Shown: positions 34,070 to 43,697 of the stretch, in pieces | Layout of the letters: each line of letters starts with the position of its first letter | Numbering within the stretch: position 1 is the stretch's first letter | The notes under the pieces: model-generated | What the model was told of the DNA's origin: nothing | Seen by the model: the letters and a program-made list of their open reading frames with translations, nothing else | The model's database searches: none | Made by a program: the position numbers and the translations under genes | NCBI GenBank assembly: GCA_021399435.1 | Contig: JAJTUP010000080.1 | Location: 124,001 to 188,000 of the forward strand | Length of the DNA stretch: 64,000 nt | From: Diaporthe sp. PMI_573 | Taxonomy: Eukaryota; Ascomycota; Sordariomycetes; Diaporthales; Diaporthaceae | Direction of reading: 5' to 3'

Positions 34070-35908
34070 TCACACCAACTTGGCGTTGGGATCGCCGGAC
34101 ACCCCGACCCCACGGGCCATATGATTTACCGCAATATATGAAAATGTCAACGCAGGTCCCAAAGTCGAGCCAGGCCCAGGATATGTTCTCCCCATCACCG
34201 AAGCCGTCGTGTTGCCCGCGGCGTACAGCCCGCCGACGGGGTTGCCGCGGGTATTGATGACCCGGGCGTTGTCGTCCGTGAGCAGCCCCCCCTTTGTGCC
34301 CAGGTCCCCCGGGTACACCTTGAACGCGTAGAACGGCGCCGTCTCGACCGGGCCGAGGTTCCCGTTGGGCTTGACGTTGTCGTCCGCAAAGAAGCGGTCG
34401 TACCCGTTCCCGCCGCGGCCAAAGTCCTCGTCCCTGCCGCGCCGGGCCATGGCGTTGAACCGCTCGACAGTCGCGCCTAGCCTCGCGGGTGGGACCCCGA
34501 TCTTGCCCGCCAGTTCGTGCAGGGTGGCACCCTTGTAGGCGAAGCCGGACTGTAGCGCAGACTTGGGGGTGAGGCCCGGAAGAAAATCCGCAAAGGGATA
34601 CCTGCGGCGGTGGCTGGCGTCCAGGATGATCCACGCCGGTATGGCCGACACGGTGCGGTTGCGCTCGTACATGGCGTGGCCTGCGTCGGTGTAGGACTGT
34701 GCCTCGTTCATGAAGCGGTCGCCGCCGCCGTCGACGATGATGCTGTGCGGCAACGCCCGCTCGTAGATGAGGAAGAAGCGCTGCCCGGAGGCTGGGTCGA
34801 CAACCGTTGGCCCCCACCACGCGTCGTCCATGAGGGCTACCTGGGCTTCGACGCCGTGCTTGGCCTTGGGATGCGTCCCGATGCGGATGGCATCACCCGT
34901 GTCTCCCTCCTGCGCCACCGTCCACGCATCGCTGATGGGGCCCTCCTGGTGTTGTTGCCTCATCTTCACGTTGCGGGCGAAGCCCCCCGCGACAAGGAGC
35001 ACTCCCCGCCGGGCGCGGATCCGTACCGGCTCTTTCTCGGCCCCGCGGTGGACGACCGCCCCGATGACACTCCGGCCCTCGTCGTCGAGGATGAGGTCCG
35101 CCAGCGGGCTGTTGCGCCAGAGGTCGAAGCGCTCGCCTCGCTGCCGCTGCTGCTGAAGATTGAGATGGAGCAGTTGGCAGACCAGCGCGGGTCCCATGCT
35201 GACGGGGAGCTGGCCCAGGGCCTTCCGGCCGAGACCCCTGAGTCCGAGGATCTTGGCCGCATAGAGCATGTTGGACAGCGAAGTGGCCGAGCGGAACAGC
35301 CTCGACGCCTCTTCGGTGTGCACTGGCGGGTAATCCTTCGCCGCACGGCGGACAAGAGCACGCCAGTCCCGGCCAAGCTTCCGGGTGTCGAACAGGGCCG
35401 ACTCGACGCTCCGCATAATGTTCCCGCCCGGGAGGTCTGGGTAGTAGTTGGGATACCGGCCAGATGCCCGCCCCTGGAACCCGATTTCCCGGAGGAAGTC
35501 GAGCATGCGGGGGGCATGCTGCACAAAGGCCAGCCTCCGTTTTGCGGATGACGCAGGGCCGGCCTCGCCTATGCAGTGATCCATGTATTCAAGAGCTGCA
35601 TCCAGGCTGTCATCCTCACCCCGGGCCTTGTGATAGGTGCTGTTGGGGATCCACATGCCGCCGCCGGAGAGAGCCGTTGTGCCACCGATCTTGTCAGTCT
35701 TCTCCAGGATGATGGACCGGAGCGACAGGGCACTGCACCGCAGGGCGGCGAGCAGGCCTGCGCCACCCGAGCCGCAGATGATAACATCTGTCTCTTGGTC
35801 GAACTTGGTGGAATATCGAGCGTGGCTGGCGTGGCGGTGCGGTGACACGCCGTGGGGGCTGGTGACGAGGCGGGCTCGCCGCACGAAGCTTCTCTGAAGG
35901 GTCAGCAT
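34070..35908 (-). CDS. FAD-dependent 3-ketosteroid delta-1-dehydrogenase-like flavoprotein
   Basis: A single-exon FAD_binding_2 enzyme of 612 residues. The dinucleotide motif DVIICGSGGAGLLAAL lies near residues 41-56, after a 38-residue basic N-terminus that may be a targeting peptide. The GGTTALSGGGMWIPN block is typical of ketosteroid dehydrogenases and related flavocytochrome c-type enzymes. The C-terminal NPVGGLYAAGNT and YPGPGSTLGPALTFSYIA close the FAD site. Family members take hydride from the alpha,beta position of a 3-keto ring. HelE of helvolic acid biosynthesis is an example in a fungal triterpenoid pathway. Here it would imply that an earlier step puts oxygen on ring A of a squalene-derived skeleton. 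That substrate is inferred. Confidence 0.85.
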   Translation of the reverse strand: MLTLQRSFVRRARLVTSPHGVSPHRHASHARYSTKFDQETDVIICGSGGAGLLAALRCSALSLRSIILEKTDKIGGTTALSGGGMWIPNSTYHKARGEDDSLDAALEYMDHCIGEAGPASSAKRRLAFVQHAPRMLDFLREIGFQGRASGRYPNYYPDLPGGNIMRSVESALFDTRKLGRDWRALVRRAAKDYPPVHTEEASRLFRSATSLSNMLYAAKILGLRGLGRKALGQLPVSMGPALVCQLLHLNLQQQRQRGERFDLWRNSPLADLILDDEGRSVIGAVVHRGAEKEPVRIRARRGVLLVAGGFARNVKMRQQHQEGPISDAWTVAQEGDTGDAIRIGTHPKAKHGVEAQVALMDDAWWGPTVVDPASGQRFFLIYERALPHSIIVDGGGDRFMNEAQSYTDAGHAMYERNRTVSAIPAWIILDASHRRRYPFADFLPGLTPKSALQSGFAYKGATLHELAGKIGVPPARLGATVERFNAMARRGRDEDFGRGGNGYDRFFADDNVKPNGNLGPVETAPFYAFKVYPGDLGTKGGLLTDDNARVINTRGNPVGGLYAAGNTTASVMGRTYPGPGSTLGPALTFSYIAVNHMARGVGVSGDPNAKLV

Positions 35909-37084
35909 GGCAGCAAGATGCCGGTGGATGGGTCTCGAGGCTCTACACCACCAAGACCTGATACTGAAGCGGTGGGTGCGTACATGACACGATCAGCTCA
36001 AAAGCTCCGACGCAAAGTACCCATCAAGTTGTATCTAGATAGATAGCGAGGTCGTATTATTTGTCTGTCGTATTTGAGTCGTGCCTAGGAGTTCCTAGTA
36101 GTTAGGCCTCTGCCGGTGGGAGCTGTCTTACGCCATCACACCGATGTGTACGTGCAACCCTCGTCATTCCTGTGGTCCCAGATCTTTTGCTTGCGTGTGT
36201 TTATCTCAGTCAGCACGATGGAAGAGGCCAAGAGGGTATCGTGAGAGAGGCTAGTTCCTCCCCATGTAACGTAAATGCTTCTCTGGGATTCTAGCTAGGC
36301 AGCACCGCCGCATGTCAGCACTAATAAGGCTCCCCGAGCCGTCTAAAGGGTCCACATGGAAGGAGATTGTCGATTATTCGGGCTAGGTAGGTGCCAGCCC
36401 TAGTAGAGTCACTCGGATAAAATGCGAGGGACAGGCTGAATACCCTAGGTTAAGCTTTTCTTGTAACAAGTATGCGAGGCTGCCCTACTAGCACGGGGGT
36501 TGGTGGACCTTGGAATGGAACATAGAAATACAGGTGCCTAAGGCGGTAGGGGCTTGTAGATGGGGCAATATCAGCACTAAGGGTCCTATTCTCCACACAG
36601 TAATGATTCGGGCCGTAGGAGCCAGTTAAGATTTTGGGGTGGGAAGACTGCCGAGGTGCAGCTCCGTACACCTTCTGTTACACGAGTATTCACGCAGGAT
36701 CCTCTTGCATGGTCTTGGCAGATCTGTACCACAGTATGCTTAGGGCGGCTTTGGGGACCCCATAACAACCCCTGCAGATGCGTAACCGCTGGCGCAAACC
36801 AGATGCGATGAAGGCGAAAATCTCCGCCGAGGCGACTGGCCGACGTTGTGCTTGGCCACATGGCATGGTCTACGGCTGTCGGACTCGGAAACCCTGATGA
36901 GTCGCACTCGGAGTTCTTGTCCGTACCACCAGCCTTCTGGTTCAGTGCACCAACTAAATAAACAAGATGCCTTGAATACCGTTTTGGCAATTTCGTTACT
37001 CATCGAACGTCTTCATCAAGCGTGTGCTCTTTTCTCTGTATCACATAGTGTGCCCAGTCGCCCTCGGCTTTTCCGACCACTGGC
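35909..37084. promoter_or_regulatory. Divergent intergenic region, flavoenzyme / regulator
   Basis: 1176 bp between diverging starts, so both promoters lie here. ATCGTGAGAG near 36238-36247 (reverse CTCTCACGAT) resembles a partial tox-box. No other gene or repeat is recognised. Confidence 0.45.
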
Positions 37085-38471
37085 ATGGCATCCCCCAATG
37101 GCAACTTCACCGACATCACCGACGTCAGTGAACGTCGAAAAGTCCAGAACCGAGTAGCACAGAAAACCTACCGTGAGTCCCCTCCCCTGTCACATGTGGC
37201 TTTTTTTCTTCAACCTGGCTCGTTGGCCGGCATGCGACGGGGCGCTAACCTAAGCGTCCTCCCCAGGGGCACGTCAGAAGATGCGCATCAAGCTCGCCAA
37301 GGCCGTCCTCCTCGAGATGCCCCACCTGAATCATGTGGTCGAAGCCCTGGGCCAGGGCGGCAGCAGCGGACAGCAGGACCTTGCGGCCCTAGACCTGGGC
37401 GATGCGGCATCGACTACTTCTCCCGAAGAAAGACTCGCCGGGCTCTTGCCGGCGAGAGCCGTCGAGAGACGACCGGCTTCTTCAAGTTCTGGCATGGACA
37501 TGTCCCACGTCCCGGGGGCCAATCCGCCCGCTCCGATGCTGCTGTCGTCCGAGGAACACGAGAGCGATGACTCGTTGTTCGATTTCGGAGCATGCTCAAC
37601 AACAATGGGGTTCGACCTGTACAACCATACAAATGGGGTCCAAGATTGCGACGGCGCTGCCAGTGAGGGCCAGTTGCGTCCCCCGACAAATTGGTTAGAC
37701 ATCATGTCCCAGACCCCGTCCGACAAAATACTAGCATCTTTTGGGTCACCCAAGGCCGGGAGCTCCAGCTCCGGCCGGGGGCAGGCGGCCGTGGCCGACG
37801 TGCTCTCCCTGCGCAACGACAGCCCTCGGTCCAGCTCGAGCACTTCAAGCTCCATGAGGCGAGGTTCCAAACGAATGTCCGCGTGTCGGTCACCCACAGA
37901 GTTCCCCTCATCCTCATCCGCATCAATGGCCAGCGCGCAGTCATCGTCCACCACAAGCGACCAGGCATTCGGCCCCGTGCTCACCGCAATCCAGCTCGGG
38001 AACCTGCAGATCGCCCGTCTCCTGGTCCAGTACGGCGCCAAGATTGACGTCCCAGACCAGTCCGGCGCCACCCCTCTGCACCAGGCGGTCAAGCAAGGGA
38101 GGATAGATATAGTGCGCGGTCTACTAGACCTGGGCGCCAACGTCCTGACGAGGGACGCCAATGACACCAGCCTGCTGCACACGGCCATCGAAAAGGACAA
38201 CTTGGAAATGGTCAGCGCTCTGCTCCTGTGGTGTGACACCCAGAGCAATGACGCCAGTGCCGGTGCAGACGAGGGTTTGCTGCTGGACCCGGCACTGTGT
38301 GATCGAAGTACCGGCAAGGGCAGATCACAGCTTCTACATCAATTTATGAACGCCCGAGATAGGCGGAAACTAACTCCGGTACATCTCTGTGTTGTGTTGG
38401 AGCGGACGGAAATTCTGAAGACATTATTAGAGTACGGTGCAGATGTTAATAGTATAACTATATACAAATAG
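37085..38471 (+). CDS. TOXE-like basic-region/ankyrin transcription factor (bANK)
   Basis: A probable pathway-specific regulator of 430 residues. Exons 37085-37172 and 37267-38471 are joined by a 94-nt intron inside the basic region. Residues 17-35 (ERRKVQNRVAQKTYRARQK) match a bZIP basic region with N-R-x-A-Q-x-x-x-R, but no leucine zipper follows. A long Ser-rich, acidic middle leads to three or four ankyrin repeats near residues 270-425 (for example GATPLHQAVKQGRIDIVRGLL and a final LLEYGADVNS). This combination is the bANK type known from TOXE of HC-toxin and the apicidin regulator. It is the only clear cluster-type regulator in the window, next to the flavoenzyme. Confidence 0.85.
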
Positions 38472-40096
38472 AAACAGACACTAGAAAGCGAATAAACTGT
38501 TTCTTGAGATCATTGTCTGCCTGAAGAGCAGCTATCTTGTTCATCTTGTTAGAAGAATAGACTAATTGTTCCAAGAATAACGAGTTACGATTCTTTTAGT
38601 TGTATCTCATGTTTGTGCCCACTGCAAAAGGCACCAGTTGACCAGTCCCTCCGGTATGGCCACACCAACTACCGACAATGCCACACTTCCCGAGGAGAAA
38701 AATGGAATATATTTTTTGATCGCCTTGCCTCGGTAACTAGTTCTGCCTGCAGCGTTGTGTGACAACCGCAGCGACTTGGGTTCGTGGATGCTTGCGCGTC
38801 ATTCGTTGGCATGTGGTGTGCAGTTCACTCGATCGATCGGCGGGGCTGAACACGCAGAAGGGTTGCAGAAGGATGACGCGAGGATAGGGGAGGTGAAAAA
38901 TTCCGCACAAAGGATTGCAGAATGGCTGCAAGAGGAATACGAGCACATGGATCCCTCGTACCAGTGTCTGGGTAACACCAACATCAGCTGTGGAGGCTAT
39001 GTTGACACTTGTCGGTACTTCTTCAATTTTTCAAGCGAAGGAATCAGGTAATCATCCAATCCTTCGGCAGCTATATTTCCCGCAACATATAATGTGGAAC
39101 TCAATGGGCCATGATTCGCTTCAAAATAAGCTAACGTCACCGCACTGCCGTGGCTTCTCACCTATAGTATTATCCTTATAGGTATATTTCGAAGGGGGGA
39201 AATACAGTCATCTTTTCAATTTTCCATGAACCAAGGTACGAGCTCACTTTCAGAGGATGCAGCACACCGCAATAGTCTAGTACGTATTAAACCCAACACT
39301 TGTTCATGCGGGAAGGTGTCAACCCTGGTATAGATACGAGTGGGTCGTATTCTAACAAGGATATGATTGCTGACGGCCCGATGAGGGCCCGAGTCAAGAT
39401 ATGCTTATTATGCTAAGGCTTAGAGTGGCTTTGGGGCCTGCTGGAAGGTCCGAGGAAGAAAAATAAGATGTCTGCTGTCCGCGTATAGCGGAAGTGACGT
39501 TACGCGGAATTGTATTGAAACGAAACATCATATCACATGTGCACACGCTTTATGAATACAGACAGCGGCCCACCACACTCACTTCTTTCTCTGCAGTCAA
39601 TCAACTCGATTGTTCTCTTAATTCAGAAATGCATCCGAAGTTGGTGCCTAAGTTTTGACGATTGCGGGTCGATTTGCATACCATTAACACATCAGGAAGT
39701 GCACTAGTAAGGAACCCGCTATCGTGATGATTGATGTCGTAAGCATTGTTTCCGATTCCTTCGGGACCAAGCTTCGTCAGCAGTGGATAATTGGCCATGT
39801 CTCGGGTAGGCAAAGTAGTCATGGATTAACTGAGGCAATTGAGTGTCTTTCCGAGGATGCAAGCCAACTAGTTAGGTGCGAACGTTATCGAGAGGGAAAA
39901 CAAAATTCAATTCCGTCTCCAAGACGCACAACTATTTGTGGGTGGCTGTATCTGGTGGCTGTAGTTCTACACCAATCTAGACCTTTTGTCGAGTCCAACC
40001 GAAACCTGAATTTCCACCCATCACGACAATAACCAGCAATTTCAGTGTCCTCTTCTTTTCCTATCCCCTACTATCAACCTTTTGGCGTCGCCTGCC
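38472..40096. other. Intergenic
   Basis: About 1.6 kb. An open frame at 38788-39051 contains a Cys-bearing segment (NTNISCGGYVDTC) but lacks a convincing start or family. I leave it unannotated. The right end is the promoter of the sulfotransferase-like gene. Confidence 0.45.
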
Positions 40097-41017
40097 ATGG
40101 CGGTCTGCGGTGTAAATGTAATGGGCGTTCCTACAACACAACGAACCGTTCCCTTTCGGGTCATCTGCCCGTCCATGTCACGCTCCGGAACGGACTCGAT
40201 GCGAAGAGCGCTCGAGATCCTCGGAATCGGTAGCACGTTTCACGGGTTCCGTCTCGGCGACCACCCAGACCGCATGGATGCCTGGATCGACCTGGTGGAC
40301 CAGAAATACCCCAAGGCCGGGGGCGGCAGCGCGGACCCCTCCAACAAGACGCGCCACCCGGGCATCCAGGCCGAGGACTTTGACCGCGTGATCGGCGACT
40401 ACGCCGCCGTCACGGACATGCCGTGTGCCGCCTTCTGGCGCGAGCTCATGGCGGCGTACCCGGACGCCAAGGTCGTGCTCATGGAGCGGGACGCCGACGC
40501 GTGGTTCCGCTCGTTCGAGCCCACCGTCATCGAGGGCATGATGTCGTCCAAGGGGTCTATCTTCGCGAACCCCTGGGTGGCCGCCTACGTCGGGGACCGC
40601 AAGATCGAGATGATGTTCCGCGTCTTCCTGGGCTACTTTGGCGCGCGGGACAAGCGGGTGCTTGCCGCCAACGCGAAGCGGGTGTACATTGAGCACAACG
40701 CTGAGATCCGCGAGACGTGCAAGGCCCAGGGCCGCGACCTGCTGGACTACAAGCTTGGGTCTGGGTGGGGGCCTCTGTGTGACTTTCTTGGTGTAGACGT
40801 TCCCAAGGGCGTGGAGTTTCCCCAAGGGAACGAGGCTCACCTCCTTATCGACCTCACCCACAAGATCCAAAGACAACGCGTGGCAGCACTGGCGATGCAG
40901 CTACTGAGGGACATGGCTATCGGGACGGCGGTGCTGGGTGTTGTTCTGATGAGTTGGAAGCGGCCGCAGATGCTGACGGCTTGGATTAGCCAGGTGGCCG
41001 ACTACTGCAAGTGGTAG
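40097..41017 (+). CDS. Sulfotransferase-fold (Sulfotransfer_4-like) protein
   Basis: A single-exon protein of 306 residues. Near residues 20-30 a PSMSRSGTDS stretch forms the P-loop-like PAPS-binding motif of the fungal Sulfotransfer_4 family, which databases often mislabel as NAD-dependent epimerase. Further family blocks are AAFWRELMAAYPDAKVVLMERD and the WFRSFEPTV helix. The last 50 residues contain a hydrophobic segment (MAIGTAVLGVVLMSW) that may be a tail anchor. The frame is open a few codons upstream, but the first ATG is at 40097. Sulfation of a hydroxylated product is possible. Many fungal members of this family have no proven sulfotransferase activity, so the function stays open. 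Confidence 0.75.
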   Translation: MAVCGVNVMGVPTTQRTVPFRVICPSMSRSGTDSMRRALEILGIGSTFHGFRLGDHPDRMDAWIDLVDQKYPKAGGGSADPSNKTRHPGIQAEDFDRVIGDYAAVTDMPCAAFWRELMAAYPDAKVVLMERDADAWFRSFEPTVIEGMMSSKGSIFANPWVAAYVGDRKIEMMFRVFLGYFGARDKRVLAANAKRVYIEHNAEIRETCKAQGRDLLDYKLGSGWGPLCDFLGVDVPKGVEFPQGNEAHLLIDLTHKIQRQRVAALAMQLLRDMAIGTAVLGVVLMSWKRPQMLTAWISQVADYCKW

Positions 41018-41849
41018 TAGCTCAGCACTCAACAACTGTCTTTTTATAGAAGAATAGACGAGGCTTGTAACTGGTAATATTCATAATTCTACTGCTATTC
41101 GCCTCAAAGAGGTTCCATATCATACGTTGTAACCTTGGAGGCAGAATTATGTAGTCTACTTGAGGACCACACTACCAAAGCAATGTCCTGCTTGCATAAC
41201 TTAATATTGTCTTCTATCTCTGCCTTACTCTAAATGCTCTGGTGAACAGATTCACCAGTGTAGAGTGCTAGCTGGTTAATACCACAAGACGTCTGCGTCT
41301 ATTCTCGATAGTGTGTGTTTTAGAGCTTCAAATGTGTTTGACATAGAGGCAATAATGCTAGACGACACAATATGGATCTTGGAATCCCATTTCAGCACGC
41401 GACCCATACGAAGTCCCGAGCTGATGCACTGGGTGTGTCCAGACATAATTACTTGGCCCTCGAATTGCGTGAGCACAGCTTATTTACGCAGGTTGATATC
41501 AATGTCAGCAGCAACTGGCCCACGTCAGCACCATGGGACCCATTCAGGCTCCCGGGATAGCCTAAACCCGCTAGCAAAGGTTAGCGTCTTCCTTTTTTCT
41601 CTCACAAGAGTTAAGACAATAGCTTTCTGTAGCATCCAGCTGCATAAAATTTACATGCGCTGAGCGCTGACGTGATTCGATCCAAAATCATCCAGAGACA
41701 GAGGTAGAGATCTTTCCCTTCAGTTAATAAAGTTCAGTACTTAACTTGAAAGAGAGGTCTAAGGCACAGCACGGGCTGCTCTATTTGGACAATAACAGAC
41801 GCTCTATATTGCCAAGTCATTGCAGACGACATTACAGTCTTTATGCAAG
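41018..41849. other. Intergenic
   Basis: 832 bp upstream of the acyltransferase. AT-rich, with a probable terminator and promoter. No gene is supported. Confidence 0.45.
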
Positions 41850-43259
41850 ATGGCTTCCCCCAAGTCTGCCACCCTCTCTCCCTTGGACCATTTGATGCCT
41901 CCTTGCTACATACGCGTATTCCTGATTTTCGAGAGCAAGAACCATGACGACGGCATCGGTCACCTTGCACAGGGTCTCAGTAAACTTGCAAAGCATGTAC
42001 CCTACATCAAGGGCCGTGTCTTCAAAGCTGATGACAGCGACCGATGTGCCATCAAATGGTCCGACGAAGATCCCGACCCCAAGTTTCAGGAGATAGCCCT
42101 CGGCGCTGACAGCACCATACCGAGCTACGGCGAACTGAACAAGTCGCACGCACCGCTTCACCACTTTTGTGACTCGCTCGCCCCGCTGGCAGTCATACAG
42201 ACGACGAGAGAAGCCCCTGTATTTGCCACGAGTTATACTAAACTAGATGGGGCTCTCCTCGTGTGTATCTGTGTGCACCACAACGTCATGGATGGGGGCG
42301 GGGCGGCGGAGCTGGCAGGGCTGTGGGCAGCTTGTGCTCGCGGCGAGACGCCAGGGATACATGAAGTCGACCCAGAGGAGCCTTTGAACCGAAGGTCACG
42401 CCTTCAAACCGCTGGGGAAGTTGGTTCGTGGTCAGAAGTCGACGGCTCTACATCATCTGACGCCCGGAACATAGCCCCTGCTCCGCAGCCACCTCCAGCA
42501 CGGGCTAACGCAGTCAAGATCTTCAGATTCTCTGCGGAAAAGCTGGTGGAGACGAGAGAGGCTCTCAGGCGGAGAGGCGCAGTCTCGACAACGACACAAA
42601 GTGTCCTCAGCGCGGTGATCTGGTCCAATATCACACGCATTCGCCTTGCGCGGATCGGTCAAGCCGCGGTGGAGGGCGCAGAGACCCCTTTCCCAACATC
42701 TTCTAGACTCACCTTCCCAGTCAATGGCCGCACGCATCTCGGCGAGGACTTTTCTGGAAGCCGCTTCCTAGGAAATGTCACTGTCAACGCCGTAGCCGAG
42801 GTCAGCACCCCCGAGCTAGGCGTGTCATCAAAGGACGCGTGCATGTACAGAGCCGAAGAGGACAGCGAGAGTTTGTTGGGGTCGCTGGGCCGCACCGTCG
42901 ACGCTATCGACGCCGCGACCAAGCGTGTCACGAAATCTCACATCACGGACATTGCACTGCGTGTGGACCGGGCGGCCAAAGTGGCAGACGTTGCACTGGA
43001 ATGGCAGATAGCTCACGAGTTAGATCTGACCATGACGAGTTGGGCTAATCAGGGGTATTATGGCCTTGACTTTGGGGCCGGGCTCGGTGCGCCAAAGTTC
43101 GTGAGGGTCCCATATATGGAGGCTGACGGACTCGTCATTATTCTGCCCAGGACCCGAGAGTCCAGTGGGGAGAGAATCGAGGTTTTGCTGGCTTTGAACA
43201 TATATGACTTTAAGGCCCTCGAGAACGATAGAGCTTGGAAGAGCTGGCTTTCAGCTTAA
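41850..43259 (+). CDS. BAHD/trichothecene acetyltransferase-like O-acyltransferase
   Basis: A single-exon CoA-dependent acyltransferase of 469 residues. The catalytic HHxxxDG motif is HHNVMDGGG near residue 145. The second family motif, DFGWG, appears as DFGAG near residue 413, so the Trp is replaced while Asp and both Gly remain. The two-lobed architecture and PLDHLMPPCY start match fungal transferases that acetylate hydroxyls on terpenoids, such as Tri101-like enzymes. The ATG at 41850 (MASPKS) is preferred; an in-frame ATG at 41820 would add ten residues. By context it could acylate a hydroxyl on the oxidised triterpenoid. It is the rightmost gene I would assign to that cluster. Confidence 0.82.
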   Translation: MASPKSATLSPLDHLMPPCYIRVFLIFESKNHDDGIGHLAQGLSKLAKHVPYIKGRVFKADDSDRCAIKWSDEDPDPKFQEIALGADSTIPSYGELNKSHAPLHHFCDSLAPLAVIQTTREAPVFATSYTKLDGALLVCICVHHNVMDGGGAAELAGLWAACARGETPGIHEVDPEEPLNRRSRLQTAGEVGSWSEVDGSTSSDARNIAPAPQPPPARANAVKIFRFSAEKLVETREALRRRGAVSTTTQSVLSAVIWSNITRIRLARIGQAAVEGAETPFPTSSRLTFPVNGRTHLGEDFSGSRFLGNVTVNAVAEVSTPELGVSSKDACMYRAEEDSESLLGSLGRTVDAIDAATKRVTKSHITDIALRVDRAAKVADVALEWQIAHELDLTMTSWANQGYYGLDFGAGLGAPKFVRVPYMEADGLVIILPRTRESSGERIEVLLALNIYDFKALENDRAWKSWLSA

Positions 43260-43697
43260 GTGCCAAATTCTAATGAAATGTATCTTGGACCTTGAAAGAA
43301 CCTAGACTAAGTGTCCAAAAGGTATTAAATATTAAGCCTTGAGAATTATAATAATGGGCCAATCTTGGAAAGGGATGATAAGAAGCCATGGACTTATTCA
43401 CTGCGTCGCTGAGAGGGTATTTTGTGAATTCTATGAACTTGTTGACTCGACAGTTTGCCAGCAAGCATGAGAGCACAGATTGTCGAGCACTCGGTGTACG
43501 TTGTTCATTCAATACGACTTACGTGCCGAACAATTTGAACGGTGCTGACAAGAGCAAAGCTCGGAAGAGACACGGATTGAAAGTAATATATATAAGAAAT
43601 AGAATGTCCTCGATATGAACTCCAGGTCAAAGAAAACGCTAAACTGTGTTAAATTCACACATGGGGCAAGAGCCAAGCATCGTGTTGACGGCCTCTC
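43260..43697. other. Intergenic
   Basis: Short region between two convergent genes. Nothing recognised beyond AT-rich 3' sequence. Confidence 0.5.

Noticed and set aside
34610..35551. Open frame of 313 codons on the plus strand opposite the flavoenzyme
   Set aside because: Antisense shadow of a GC-rich conserved gene with no recognisable domain.
37331..38317. Open frame of 328 codons on the minus strand opposite the bANK regulator
   Set aside because: Antisense shadow; the plus strand carries a basic region, ankyrin repeats and a fitting intron.
38788..39051. Possible small Cys-containing protein
   Set aside because: No convincing start, no signal peptide and no known family; left within the intergenic description.
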